Part shown: one piece after another, positions 1 through 11,439 of the stretch
Layout: every line of letters starts with the position of its first letter
Numbering within the stretch: position 1 is the first letter of the stretch
DNA from: Hydractinia symbiolongicarpus
Taxonomy: Eukaryota > Cnidaria > Hydrozoa > Anthoathecata > Hydractiniidae
Direction of reading: 5' to 3'
Assembly (NCBI RefSeq): GCF_029227915.1
Contig: NC_079881.1
Coordinates: 7,564,001 to 7,628,000, forward strand
Length of the DNA stretch: 64,000 bases
Position numbers and translations under genes: made by a program
The notes under the pieces: model-generated
Told to the model about the DNA's origin: nothing
The model's input: only the letters and a program-made list of their open reading frames with translations
The model's database searches: none

Positions 1-1179
1 TCGTTCTTGTGTAATGATTTTAACTTGTGTCACCAGCACTCCCCCTCCCCCCATCTAGGTACCTTAATTAATAAGTTTATTTTTGTACATTTATTTTTCA
101 CGCATTCTTGCATCTACCAGTTTAACCACAAAGTTTTAAATTCAGCTCCATATTTTTAGTTCTAAATACGAATTTACATAGTGTTTTAGCGAAATTTATT
201 ATTCAAGCAATTCAACTGTTACCTACTTGAATCAATTATTTTTTTTGGTACGATTTTGATATCTGCATATCTGTCTTGTGAGAAAAATAATGAAAATGTT
301 GTATAAAGAATTACCTTTTTGGCCATTTGTAATTGCAGGGTGTTTCCGAAACATACGTGTCTGCAAATAACTTCATACTAAAAATCCAAGCTCTAAAAAT
401 ATATTTGGATGGCAATAAATCAAATCAAATCACACAGTTTATTGAAATGAGGGAAGACTATAGTTTTTAGCTTTAAAGGAATTAGCCAAATCACAAGGAT
501 TTGAAGTTAAACCATTTTTATTATAACAAAATGTTGTAATTTAGTCCTTGTAAAAGGTTTTGTATTACAAGAAATTGTAAAACAGGAATCTCAACAAATT
601 TATGTGTAAAAGTATTTTAATTTAACCAGAAAAAATACAAATTAAAGTTGCAGCAGACTTATCAGCAACCTGGAAAACCTGAAGAACCTGGAAAATTTGG
701 ACAATTTTAAAACTGATTCAAAAAGTCCAGAAAAAGTCAAGGAATTATTATATTTTTTTTCATGAAAATATTTTCCAGAATTCCGAGAAAATTATTCACT
801 GATATACAGGCTCCTGGAGGATTTTTTTTTTGTTGTTGTTGTTGTATTTAACATAAAAGCCTATATGTTTCAGTTTTTTCACTGTGTTAATTTCATATTT
901 TATTTTTACCAGTCCTCTGGCTTTTCTGTTATGGAAGCACGTATTTAGAGGGACAAGTGTTTATATTATGCCAAAATCTTGAAATCAGAGTATTAAAATG
1001 AAAGCTGCCGGAATAAGGTTTTTTGTTTTATTTTATGATAAAGGTAAAGAGCTATAGGTAAAATATATCTTATTGAAAGTGGTACCAGAAAGTCTGAATA
1101 AATATAACAGGTGTATAACCATAGACTAATTCTGATTTTAAGGGATTTGTGTGTTTGTAAATTTTGTATTATTTTCTAG
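1..1179. other. Probable FOXRED2 intron, no exon recognised
   Basis: The first visible FOXRED2 exon begins with the last base of a split codon, so at least one exon lies upstream. I compared this stretch with the expected N-terminal FAD-binding part of FOXRED2 and saw nothing matching, so it is most simply one AT-rich intron whose upstream exon is outside the window. Around 665-750 there is a loose direct repeat of phrases like 'cctggaaaa' and 'aaaagtc'. Confidence 0.5.
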
Positions 1180-4100
1180 TACTGGTATGTGGGTGGAAAA
1201 TGTTCCAAAAAATGTTCCTGGTATTGAACATACAGAGGTATGTACTTGTTAAACCCACCATTTCCTCTGTCAGCTAGCCTAAATCCTCTTTTTCTGTTTT
1301 CTCGAAAGATGTACACCTATAATGAAAGTATTTTACTTTTTATTTTTACAAATCTTTTTCAGGGATATCCAACCATGTCAATAGATACAGATGATTATGA
1401 GGGTCAAACCGTTCTCATAATCGGTAGAGGTGAACAGAATGATTATATGTTGTGTGTTTAGTTGTGACATGTTATTTTGGATTCTTGCCTGCAATAGGCA
1501 AATGTTAACAATCTTTGTAGTGAAGCAGATATAGGAGATGGTGTAAAAGGAATTGTATATTATGTTATATGAAATATGATTAATTGTAAATTATGCATAT
1601 TCACCGAGTATTATGTATAAGGATTAGAGAAAAAAAGTGCAGTAAAGGGGATGTTGGGGGAAGTGTTACTTACAGGATAGGTTCTACTTGGAAAATTCAG
1701 AGAGTTACTTCCTCTGTTGGCTAGCAGAGTCTTGTCAATTGAGGTGAAAGGTAGGTTGTATAAGAAGTGTTATGTTGTACAGTAGTGAGCCATGTGCAGT
1801 GATGCATATATATCTTGACCATTCAGAAAGGAATGATATGAGAATGGTTAGGTGTATGTGTAACGCCAGTCTAAAAGAAAGAAAGAGTTCAGATGAGCTA
1901 AAGAAGCAGGCTGGGTATCCGTAGCATTAAAGATGTTATCCAGATAAAAAAAGATTGAGTAGTTTGGGACAATTGGATGGAGGATAATTGGGTAAGAAAT
2001 TGTAGAGACTTGATATTTCCTGGGGCTCAGAGGTAGATTAAGAAGAACTTCTAGTCTAGATCAGTTTGAAAGAGGGTTAAATATATATACCCCATCCAAC
2101 CCATCCTAGCATGAAAAACAGACATTAGATAATGATGGTTTGGTTTATTGTTATTTAGCGTAATAACGGATTAATATGCATAATTTCAAAACTTGTTTTG
2201 TAATCTCTGTAGCATTTATATAGTATTTGTCTTATTTGCATGCAGGAAATTCTGGATTTGAAACTGCTCAACATTTGCTTGGATCGACTAATTTGATACA
2301 CATGCTGTCTCGTCATCGTCTGCGCTTATCATGGGAAACACATTATGTTGGGGATGTGAGGTATGGCGTCAAATTTAATTTTATTTTGAGGCATGAAAGT
2401 TAAGTAGATGTACAGTCTTGTTGATTAAACCTTTTTATTCAGGGCTGTAAATGATGGTCCCATTGACACGTATCAACTGAAATCTCTTGATGGTCAACTG
2501 GGTGAGAATTAGTTTTGTATTCTTAATTCAAATCTATTCACTTCTTGGTCCCATTGCTTTGCAAAACCCTTCTATTTGCTGCTAATTATTTCGAATGTTT
2601 GTTTAATCAAACATATTTTTTACACCCTTCTACGTTAAAATGTGTTCGTACATTAATTGTGTCGTTTCGATTGCAAAGTTTGCTTATTTCTATGTTTTTA
2701 TGTGTCACTTATGAGAAGAAAGTATTTTTTATCTTTTATATAGAGGGTGATTTGAGTGAAGTTGAAATTGTAAACATCAATGGTAAAAAGTATTTGCAGT
2801 TCCGAGATGACGAATCAGACAGTTCCTATCTTCGTATGTTTGTTCTTTTATATTTAAGCCGTGTTTTAAAAAAGGTCATTTCCATACAAATTCTTGTGTT
2901 ATAAATTAAGCTATTTTTTTTAGCTGACAACCTGGCTACAAGAGAAGGTTATGACAAAATTTTAAGATGCACTGGTTTCAAAGTAAGTTTAGTATTTTGC
3001 GCATTGTGAATTAATTTCAAATGATTCTCAACAGGGGTATAGATTTAAAAAATAAAGCAAAGCTAGTTGAAAACAGAAGTTGCTATTAGAATGCATTTTA
3101 TTCACCATGAACTCTTAAAGCCAACTGACTGACATTTCTTCTTCTCAAAGTGCGAATCTGATTTTGATGTTTCAATTTTTTTACATTTTTATTTCTTCTC
3201 TGCACCACGTCATTACTACTGCAAATATGCCGACTAAGTAAAATTTGTGAATGGATAATTGACTAATAAGAAAATTTAAATAAATTCCTGCTTGAGTATG
3301 TTAAAGTACATAAAAGATATATTTTTGGCAAAAGGGTTTATTCCCTTGCAACAGCTGAATAAAAACAGTCAAGATAATTATTTGCTTCCATGGCATCAAG
3401 ATTGTGTGATGTTATTGTTACTTCTACCCTTTTTTTCTAAATTTCCTCCCAAAAGAGTTATTCTTTTTTTAGTTTGACCGCAGTATATATTCACCTGAAG
3501 TCCGACCTAATAAATCACCAATCGGTGCAAAGTATCCGCACATATATGGAAATTATGAATCGACGAAATCTAAAGGAATGTTTTTCAGTAAGTACCAACG
3601 TCAATTTTAAACTTTTTTGTAAGGTGTGAACCTGGAAGACCAGGGTGAGTTTAGTCTTCCTTAATTGCTATCAAATCACGCTTAACCCTATTACAGGTTT
3701 GAAGGGGAGAAGACAAAAATAAAAGTTGCAGTAACCGACTTCTTACGAAAAATACGCCACAAGGGTGTAAAATACGCTCGCTTTATTTTCAGAGTTACCT
3801 GTTCTCATGTTTTTTTGGTAAACCAACGATTTTGTTGGGTTATTGGTGTGTAGACATAGATATTTTTAAAAGAATTGCGTTCTTATTTACCCCATTATGA
3901 TGCAAAATGACAACAGCTAATAATAAAGGACTAGTCGTTAGCCCGTGGAAAAATCCACGAGTTCGCCCGTCCTTTAAATTTACCCGTGGCAACAAAGTGG
4001 ATAAAAATATATCGCATTTGATATTTATTTTGACGCCCCATATCAATTGGATTTGACAAACTTTGGGCCTTCAGCTCTTACAAAGGACACTTTGACCTAC

Positions 4101-7100
4101 ACTATTTCTAGAAATTGCAATAACAAATATATCGTATTTTGGGGATTTTTGTTGACGTCAGCATTTACCCGCGTGACAAAATGTTAAAATGAAGTTGCCG
4201 TCTGTGTTAGGTTATGATACGTTTAGATCCCCTGAAGTAGCTTTGAAAATAAGTATTAGTACGTGATACAGGTATCTTGTTCTTTGCAAAAATTTCCAAA
4301 AAATAGGACATTAATGAGAGAATTTCGTTGATTAAGTGAGACACCTAAATTGATGGTTTTTTGTCCCGTGTGGATAATTCCTACTGTACTTTTTTTCGAC
4401 TAGATTTGTCACGATTTGTCTTTTAGCTGGAGTAGCAACCCATTCGTTAGACTGGAGGGTATCTGCTGGAGGCTTTATTCATGGCTTCCGATATTCAAGT
4501 AAGTACATAAACTTATGCGGTAAAATGTTAATTTACGGCGACACGAATAGAAGGTCAAATATATGAACTGGCCAGTTGCTGATCTATCTAATTTCGAAAT
4601 TATGCATATTACCCGGTTATTATGCGTAATGACAATAACCCTTACCCTTATGCACCATACTTTATGAATATAGATAAGTTTTAACTTATAATATTCCCCG
4701 TAACATATACATAACACATTTTTTATTTTAGCACGAGCTCTAGCACGCCATCTTGAATGGCGTAATCATCAGGTTCCATGGCCGTCAGTTGTTTTGCCAA
4801 ACAAAGACTTGATGAATTACTTATTGAAAAGACTCAACGAAGCTTCGGTAACAGATTGTTTCTTATTATTCTTGTTCTGCATATTTTAAGCCGGTAGAGC
4901 TTTAAAACGGACGAGTGCAATAAGCCAGTTGCTCTGAGAGGTATTCGCCGTTGAATTGCCTGCCAGAACGTCTAGTCTATTTCTTTGTATAATTTTGACG
5001 TCAAAGCCGCCCCTGTTTTTGTTCAGCTACTAAAAATGTTTCCGTTAAACTTGTCATCCGACAAAGATAAGTCTGTTGTGTGCAGCATGTGTCAAGGAGA
5101 ATTTATCCTTGTTCGCACCAAATGATTTAAAGTAAAGGAATTTTAGCGATAGTAATAAATAGACGCAACACTCCTATTCTCTGCTAAAATGCAATTTAAA
5201 AATTTTCATAGAATGCTAACAACCCTTATATATATAATATAATCTTGTAAATGAATGCAAGTATATCGACATGGTTTTTCTTTTTTTAAAAATAGGCCTG
5301 TATAAGAATATCAGGCTGTGATTTCAGGTTAAAAACAATAAACAACAATAGAGACATAGAAATAGTGATCACACAGTTAGCATTTTGGTATTCTTCTATA
5401 CAAAGAAAACGTGACACATTAATTTGTGTAACGAGATTATATTTGCCACATCTAACAATACTTTTTAAACCAATTTTGTTGACAGTGTTTTTTACCATTA
5501 GGGAATATACCAAATGCTTTCTGCATTATCAGATGTTATCATTTTCCGTGAGTATTAGTACTATTGTTTTTGCTTTCCATATATATTCTATAGGCGTAAC
5601 GTTTATAAAAATAAAAAATAAGCTTATGCTAAAAATATTGGTAGACTCGCCAGAGATATTTTCTTTTTTGATGAACCCAAAGTGAGCAATTTTACTCCTC
5701 AGACTTGTAAAAGTTATTGAAAAATAAGTGTACTGCAGGCATCATTCTCAGCAGTTCTTAAAGCATAACTAAGGCTGTGTAATGCTTTTATGGTTTTCAG
5801 AAAAGAATTGTATTCATCAAGAGCGTAAAGGTGATTGTTAATAGAAAAATGACAAAGGAAATAATCCGCGAATGTGTTCTTTCAGGTGATGACAATAAGT
5901 TCGAATATTTGGAAGAAGTCCCTATCGGCATGATGAAAAACTTTCAAAGTATGTAGCCTTGTACTTTTTTGCAGAAGATCAAAGAATGGGAATTTTAATC
6001 TTTTCGAGTTCCTTAATTTTCCACGCCTCCTCGAAATTCATTAATGCTCCTCTAAAATTAGATTTTTTAAAATCCTTTTTCCTTAAATCTCTTTAATTTT
6101 AGTTTACAAAAATATATGAAAAAATGTATAGAAATGCTATTTATTTATTCTTTACTCATGACATTGCCTTAAAAATCTTTTCAAATATTCTAAATTTCTT
6201 TGGAAAAATATAAAGATCTCCTCACATTTTCCTAATTTTTTGCTGAAAACATCGTCATCTCGAAAAATGCTTAAAATTCTTATCAAAAGTCCTTAAATCT
6301 TCCTAATTTTGACTCTATAAAAAGAGGGCAACCCTAATGAAGTGATTCTCTAATTTTCTGTTTCTAAACCTTGATATAAATGTCGAGAAATCTCCACTAT
6401 AAAGTGTTTTTTCAACCGAGTCAGATATGAACCATAGTGTTTCTTTTGTATGTCAAACGTAATATCTTTAAAAATTATTTTTCAGGAAACACTGGACATG
6501 TTTTCTCAAGAGGAATTGTGGTTAACCTGGAGTATGGCAAAAACTTTTCTGGCCCTGGGTAGGTTTTCAGTAGTAATCGATTGATTAATTAATTCGATCT
6601 TCATCTTTTTTGCTCATTTGTTCTAAATGTCGCTCTTTAGATCGGATCCGTTTAAATCGGAACGAGCAACCGGGGATGCAAAATATGCGCATCAGTCTAA
6701 CTTTCTTCATCCGGTTTTGTATTATTACAACAATGGCATACCCCGCTTTAATCGCGAGTTACCAAGACCAGCTCGTCTGCATCATATGGTAGAAGATTTT
6801 CTAACCGAGTGGTAAGTTGATGGTAACCCGATGTTTTCATACGATTTTTAACCGAGTAATAAGTTGGTGGTAACCTGATTTTTCAATCCGATTCTAACCA
6901 AGTTGTAAGTTGATGGTAACCCGACTTTTTTACACTTTTAATTCTTTAAATATTAATTTCATACAAGTAGCACCCGAGAAGTAAGGTTTACCTTTAGCTA
7001 ATGCAGAGTACTGCTTTGATTGAATTTTTAGAAAAGCAACCACGAATTGACATTTTTATTTTCCCAAAAACACATATCATTTCACTGAGAACGGGACGAA

Positions 7101-8039
7101 CAATAGCATTTATACGTTCAAGTATGTTGAAGTTGGAATCATATTAATGCATTTTTGTTTTTGTGTTCGTTTGTAGGAAAGCACCAGTGGCTCATATTCT
7201 TCCTCTTAGATGGTTTTTGGAATACTGCACTGGACACGATATGCGAAAATTTTACGCGGAATCTTGTTTTGAAGTGAGTTATGTTATTTTTTTTGCGAAA
7301 AATAAGTTTCGCGGATGATCTTTTCGATGATTTTTTTTGAGAATTAGGCTTTTGTGCTACATAGGTGTTGATTATTATTTGTTTAAGGAGGTCTTGAAAT
7401 AGCGTGTAGAGTCACTATAAATGGCCAGAATAAGAAAAAAACTAATTTTGAATTAATTTAAACAGTTCATTGACGATTATTACTCTAAACCTTAACTACA
7501 GATAAATAGCTACAGAGTAAGAAATGTTCGTGAGGATTTTGCGGGAATAAAGCCTTTTTTCAGAATTTTTTTGCTTGGGCCATTTATCGCGACTTTGAGT
7601 AAAAATTGCGAAGTCCTAGAAGCTTCTGTTTTGTAATGATCACCATCTTATACTAAATTCTCGTAGCAAAGTATCATCTTCATTATCGTTATCATCTTAT
7701 CGTATTCTTGTTAATTTTAGTATGCAATGACATGCGCCGAACCTCCGCCCATGTGTAAAGAAGAATATTTAAACGGTAATCTTGGTTTATTTTTGCTGGT
7801 CACAGAAAATTAAGGATTAAGACTACAGCTTTGCTAGGAATTTTGATTAGTCTGGTAAATTGTGACGAGAGTTTTAAATTGCAAACAAAATGTTTACAAC
7901 GTTCCGGCTTTAGTGTTTGTTTTTTGTTTGTTGGTTTATTTGTTTGTTTTTTTGTATCTGCAGTGATTTGTTATTCCTAAATATTCTCATGTTTACTTTA
8001 GGTTTCGCACTTCCAAAACCGGCGATTGTTAGTGCCTGA
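1180..8039 (+). CDS. FOXRED2: FOXRED2-like FAD-dependent oxidoreductase, 3' part (16 exons)
   Basis: FOXRED2 is an ER-lumen flavoprotein linked to ER-associated degradation. Exons: 1180-1237, 1363-1429, 2246-2360, 2443-2501, 2744-2833, 2924-2982, 3473-3587, 4427-4498, 4732-4847, 5502-5547, 5886-5948, 6486-6558, 6641-6811, 7177-7273, 7721-7775, 8002-8039. Phases agree throughout and give about 430 residues ending at TGA. Recognisable blocks in order: [20 protein letters not shown], then the dinucleotide-binding motif [87 protein letters not shown], and [12 protein letters not shown] near the end. The N-terminal FAD-binding half is outside the window. The C terminus reads KPAIVSA and lacks the KEEL-type ER retention signal of the human protein; an alternative last exon could supply one. 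The start of the gene cannot be placed. The family call is from remembered conservation and is strong over nearly every exon. Confidence 0.9.
1673..2146 (+). mobile_element. Non-LTR retrotransposon 3' fragment in FOXRED2 intron
   Basis: This stretch closely matches 46014-46340, the reverse-transcriptase C-terminal part of the retrotransposon at 45-46 kb (for example 'agagttacttcct' and 'agcagagtcttgtcaattgag' occur in both). Here it carries deletions and stops and extends further 3', ending near 'aatgatggtttgg'. It lies in the 1430-2245 intron in the same orientation as the gene. A 5'-truncated, dead copy. Confidence 0.8.
3931..3985 (-). mobile_element. Helitron-like 3' terminus (hairpin + CTAG)
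   Basis: Read on the minus strand it ends with a GC-rich hairpin (stem CGTGGA/TCCACG around TTTT), then GGGCTAACGACTAG, with T next in the flank. Hairpin, short spacer, CTRR and a following T is the Helitron 3' signature. The 5' end of this copy was not found. It sits in the FOXRED2 intron 3588-4426. Confidence 0.55.
5286..5365 (+). repeat. Dispersed repeat shared with 62160-62245
   Basis: The phrase 'tataagaatatcaggctgtgatttcaggttaaaaacaata' here is nearly repeated near 62165 ('tataggaatatcaagctggg...' onward). Class unknown; it lies in the intron before the FOXRED2 exon at 5502. Confidence 0.5.
5985..6330. repeat. CCTTAAT-rich degenerate repeat
   Basis: The tract is built from imperfect units of the type 'tccttaattttc', 'ctcctctaaaatt', 'ccttaaatc'. 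Similar tracts occur at about 43330-43760 and 47930-48050, so this is a dispersed low-complexity family. It sits in the intron 5949-6485. No coding or RNA role is visible. Confidence 0.45.
6798..6930 (+). repeat. Tandem triplication of an exon end and its splice donor
   Basis: The last bases of the FOXRED2 exon ending at 6811 plus its donor (about 6800-6833: taaccgagtggtaagttgat) recur at about 6849 and 6895, periods 47 and 46. The second copy has lost the GT; the third keeps GTAAGT. Use of the third donor or intron retention would meet a stop (GTA AGT TGA) directly after the first donor. Confidence 0.75.
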
Positions 8040-8480
8040 TGGGTGCCATGCACAGGAGACACGAAAATTTCACTTTTTTTAATAGATTGTAATTTTTTGT
8101 ACACGATGCCATTATTTATTAGTTTTACACTTGCATTTTATCAATACTGTTCTTTATTCAATGCAAATTACATAACAAGTTTAAAAAAATATTTTGCTTT
8201 GTCTTAAGTTTCTAAAACCATCACTAAAATTTAGAACACATTGTGGAGACGTTAGATTTTTTGCGAAATAAGCCTAATTTTGTGGTATAGATGTTTAGCA
8301 GAAAGTACATGCTGATAAATTGCTTTACTAATCTGCATTGCATTGGTGGATGATTTACCAAATAGAATAGAAATTTTCTCTGTCTCCTTTATTAATATTT
8401 AGACGTTAAACAAAATTGAAAAACATAATCGCTTCCAAAAGTCGCATACGCACAGACCTAGCGTATATTATTATACAAGA

Positions 8481-8573
8481 CTAGTCGGTAGCCCGTGGAT
8501 AAAATCAAATTAGATTTCGTGTTTCTATAACACGACTTTTTTCTCTTGCACAAACAGATACGGCTAATAAAGA
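8481..8573 (-). mobile_element. Short Helitron-like element, copy 1 of an adjacent pair
   Basis: The minus-strand 3' end reads GGGCTACCGACTAG followed by T. The minus-strand start resembles ATTAGCCGTATCTGTTTG, matching the start of the copy at 48591-48717. The internal phrase 'aacacgactttttt' is also shared. The hairpin stem is damaged. Confidence 0.6.
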
Positions 8574-8575
8574 AA

Positions 8576-8695
8576 CCAGTCGGTAGCCCGTGGACAAATT
8601 CACTGGTTTGCCCGTCCGTTATATATCACATTTTTTTGTGTTTCCGTGACACCACGTTTTTCGCGCATAAACAGACATGCCGAATACGGCCCATG
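8576..8695 (-). mobile_element. Short Helitron-like element, copy 2
   Basis: Begins two bases after copy 1. Minus-strand 3' end GGGCTACCGACTGG followed by T fits the CTRR rule. Shares 'gtttgcccgtcc', 'atatatcacattt' and 'cgtttttcgcgc' with the 48.6-kb copy. The start is less clear ('cgaatacggcc'). Confidence 0.55.
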
Positions 8696-9159
8696 GAACA
8701 ATCCACGTGAATTCGTTATGTCGCGCATCGTTGTTTCGCGAACCTACTATTAAATCACCCTGCAGTAGTCACGGTCCCTGGAAAATACACTTTAAGCACG
8801 GAACCAGAAACTCATATATAACAATAATTCGCGTATTTTTACGGCATGGGGTGTAAATAGCGTTTAAAAAGCTAAATTTGACATTTTCATACAATTTTTA
8901 TTCGGTTAAAAACATAATAAGAACACTTTCATCAATAAATAAGCACATCTACAATCCCGGACTTAATTTATTGGAAAAGAGGGCCGAATTTCATAGTTCG
9001 TCCCACAAGCAGTTATAAACACTGTTTCTACAAAAGACAATGATCGCAAACGGACTTAGCTTATTTGGTCAGTTTCAAATTCTTAACCCACACTAATTTT
9101 TGCTGACGTCAGCGCACCCCGTTTCCCCGAATTTTAGCACCTTAGTGGGCCGTCGTATG

Positions 9160-9350
9160 GATTGTTCCGAAATGCAGACATGGCAGAAACTGCCAGTAGC
9201 GCATTTTCAACTCTATTTACCCGGCCTACACATCACTCACAGCAGAGTTTTGACAAGCCGATTCCATTTGGCCAGTTCGAGAAATAGCCAAAAATCGGCC
9301 AATAATATTATGTCCAGGATTGTAGCTTTAGACAAAGGTTCTTATAAAAA
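9160..9350 (+). repeat. Dispersed repeat shared with 25485-25680
   Basis: Both sites share 'acatggca', 'aactgc.agtagcgc', 'ttttcaac', 'cctacac', 'cgagaaatagc/cacgaaatagc', 'caatattat.tcctggattgt' in the same order. It may be the interior of a longer non-autonomous element bounded by the Helitron-like termini on either side, but that is inference. Confidence 0.5.
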
Positions 9351-9669
9351 ATTAATAAATTCGGAATTCATGTTTAGAACAAACAAAAATTTCACTTACA
9401 AAATCTTAAAGTTTACTGTTCTTTTCTTTTTATCATAAAACGTTTTCGTTAATTTCTTCAAAAAGGCGCGAATAATTAAAACTTTTTAACGAAATAGACC
9501 ACGCAATGTTAATTGTCCGTAACTTTGACCGTGCACATGTTTATAACAATAAAGATGCACCGAGGGAACAATAAAAACTAACTACCCTGACTTTTGTATA
9601 AGAATCTTTAAATTAAACGAAAGCTTTTGTAAAACCACGAAAAAGGCAAAAAAATCATAAATTGCATTT

Positions 9670-9714
9670 TCTGTTCGCGCACGAACAGACAGAATACGGC
9701 TAATATTATAGAGA
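9670..9714 (-). mobile_element. Helitron-like 5' terminus
   Basis: On the minus strand the sequence starts TCTCTATAATATTAGCCG, then TATTCTGTCTGTTCGTGC. Helitron 5' ends begin with TC, often TCTCTA. The same start occurs in the 48.6-kb copy. Its partner 3' end may be 8481 or 8576, giving a 1.1-1.2 kb element, but nested insertion is equally possible. Confidence 0.45.
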
Positions 9715-10436
9715 AGGAGACTGGCTACATGTCCCGGGAAAAAAATTACTCAGGCACACAGAGAAAACAACGATAACCTGTATATATTTTTTTAACTGAT
9801 GCTTTTTGTGTGCAGCTGGAAACTCTGATTTTGGACATCTTACTGTCCACCAAAAAATCTCACATTTACTTTGTGCCAACTCTGCGCAGATGTCAACAAA
9901 TTTTTTGAATGCTTCACACATCGTTATCCATGCGTTTTTTGTACTGTCTGTGTTACTGTATTTTACTACTGGGTACACTTATTTAGAAGGAGGGCGTTTA
10001 TTAAAAAGTTTGAGAATTTTTGTTTTGAAAATGTTTCTTCAGTATTAAAGTTATTTTCCAAATCTAGAACTTCATCAATAATACTTTAAAAAATTCCGGG
10101 TTTATTAGAAGGAATAAGGTAACTATTTCATCACAAAAGTGAAAATACCAACCTCATCCTCAGGGAAACCTTGACTGACATACCGTCTCGATGTAAGAAG
10201 ATACCTAAGGACGGAATGTGAAAATATATATAAATATTTTAAAATTACGCTGTATGCGAAAAAATTGAATGAAAACAGTTTTGCTTTTCGCTGTGGATCA
10301 GCACTTTCTTTTACATAAATTACAATCGAACACTAACTGGCGCATAATCCTAATATTTAAAAAGCCTATAGTAAAAAAACGGTAATAAATAAAATTGACT
10401 TATTATAAAAATTTATTTTTATATTAAACGCCCTAC

Positions 10437-10532
10437 GCAACCTCGTCCCCAAGGGCTTTTGCCTTTTTTAACATCAAAGCCGTCAAAGTGCTCGCGGCTT
10501 TGACATAGGCAACAAACCCTGGGGACAAGGAT
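10437..10532. mobile_element. Foldback MITE (CCTCGTCCCC family)
   Basis: Inverted ends 'gcaacctcgtccccaaggg' and 'ccctggggacaaggat' enclose a short arm containing an internal inverted repeat around 'gcctttt...tttgacataggc'. Flanks acgccctac and gcgcccaac agree at 7 of 9 positions, consistent with a 9-bp target duplication. Confidence 0.7.
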
Positions 10533-11121
10533 GCGCCCAACAACGCTTGTATTGAACGAACACTGACCAGTTCGGATGTTGTGTTACCATTTGGAGGAAG
10601 TTACCATTAAGCAACTTTCCACATTGATGCGAACATCAAACAAAAAAAAACTTCCTGTACGGTTAAATATCTTGTAATGACATAAGTCTATGTACTGTTT
10701 GGATAACTGCTTAGCATTAAGTACACTAATACTTTCTTAAAATGTAAGGCAAAAATATGTAAACCTAGATTTTTAAATTCAGAAAAAAATGCGGGGAGTT
10801 AATATTCACACAATTAAAATAAAAATGTGAAAAACAAATCTGCAAATAATCAGATAACGCCCTGCATCAGTTTTAATTTATTTTTTTTGTTCGTTTTTCG
10901 GGGCGTTTCTTGTTGTTCAAGAAATGTTTTACTTTATAATAGCTTTTCACAACAAATATCTTACTAGATATTATTGGAAGCCTATTTGATCCGATGCGTG
11001 ACTGTTCCACAACAAAAAGTTTCGATCGAAAGTGTATCTAGCAGAACAACAAATAATACCACAACATCCAAAATGAATTTAGGGTAAAAAGACTTTAAGT
11101 TCATGCATTAAGTTGCGACAT

Positions 11122-11297
11122 TAGTGGAATCTCTCTATCCCGACTACTCTTTATCTCGAACTACTCTCTATCTCGAACTAAAGTCTCGGTCCCTTTGTGG
11201 CCCACCTAAGGTATATTCCATTCTTTATATTGAACTTTCTTATCTAGAATAAATTTATTGGTCCCTTGCGAGTTCGAGATAGAGAGATTCTACTGTA
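11122..11297. mobile_element. pogo/Tigger-like inverted-repeat element
   Basis: Ends are inverted: left 'gtggaatctctctatcccga', and on the minus strand from the right 'cagtagaatctctctatctc'. TA dinucleotides flank both ends. The CAGTNGAATCTCTCTA start is reminiscent of pogo/Tigger termini of the Tc1/mariner superfamily. It is about 170 bp with no transposase, so non-autonomous. Confidence 0.55.
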
Positions 11298-11439
11298 TTC
11301 CTATGCGTAAGATTTTCCGATATAAAAATTATTTGCGTAACAGATATAAACATCAAAAAGAAAGATCTAACATGAAATGTATATAAATAATATATTAATA
11401 TAATAAATAATATATTAGCGATTTGTTTTTTTCTTTGCA

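Larger units (their letters stand above)
8040..11439. other. Convergent intergenic region filled with repeats
   Basis: FOXRED2 (plus) and the transglutaminase (minus) end towards each other here. The stretch holds Helitron-like ends, a repeat shared with 25.5 kb, a foldback element and a pogo-like element, listed separately. The short ORFs inside have no recognisable similarity and coincide with repeats. Confidence 0.6.

Noticed and set aside
341-470. Possible upstream FOXRED2 exon after 'attgcag'
   Set aside because: Conceptual translation does not match any part of the expected FAD-binding half and runs into a stop.
3840-4046. Minus-strand ORF of 68 codons
   Set aside because: Lies over the Helitron-like 3' terminus inside a FOXRED2 intron.
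7910-8104. Minus-strand ORF of 64 codons
   Set aside because: Antisense to the last FOXRED2 exon; low-complexity ends.
9706-10089. Three overlapping ORFs on both strands
   Set aside because: Mutually overlapping, no conservation recognised, next to a Helitron-like end.
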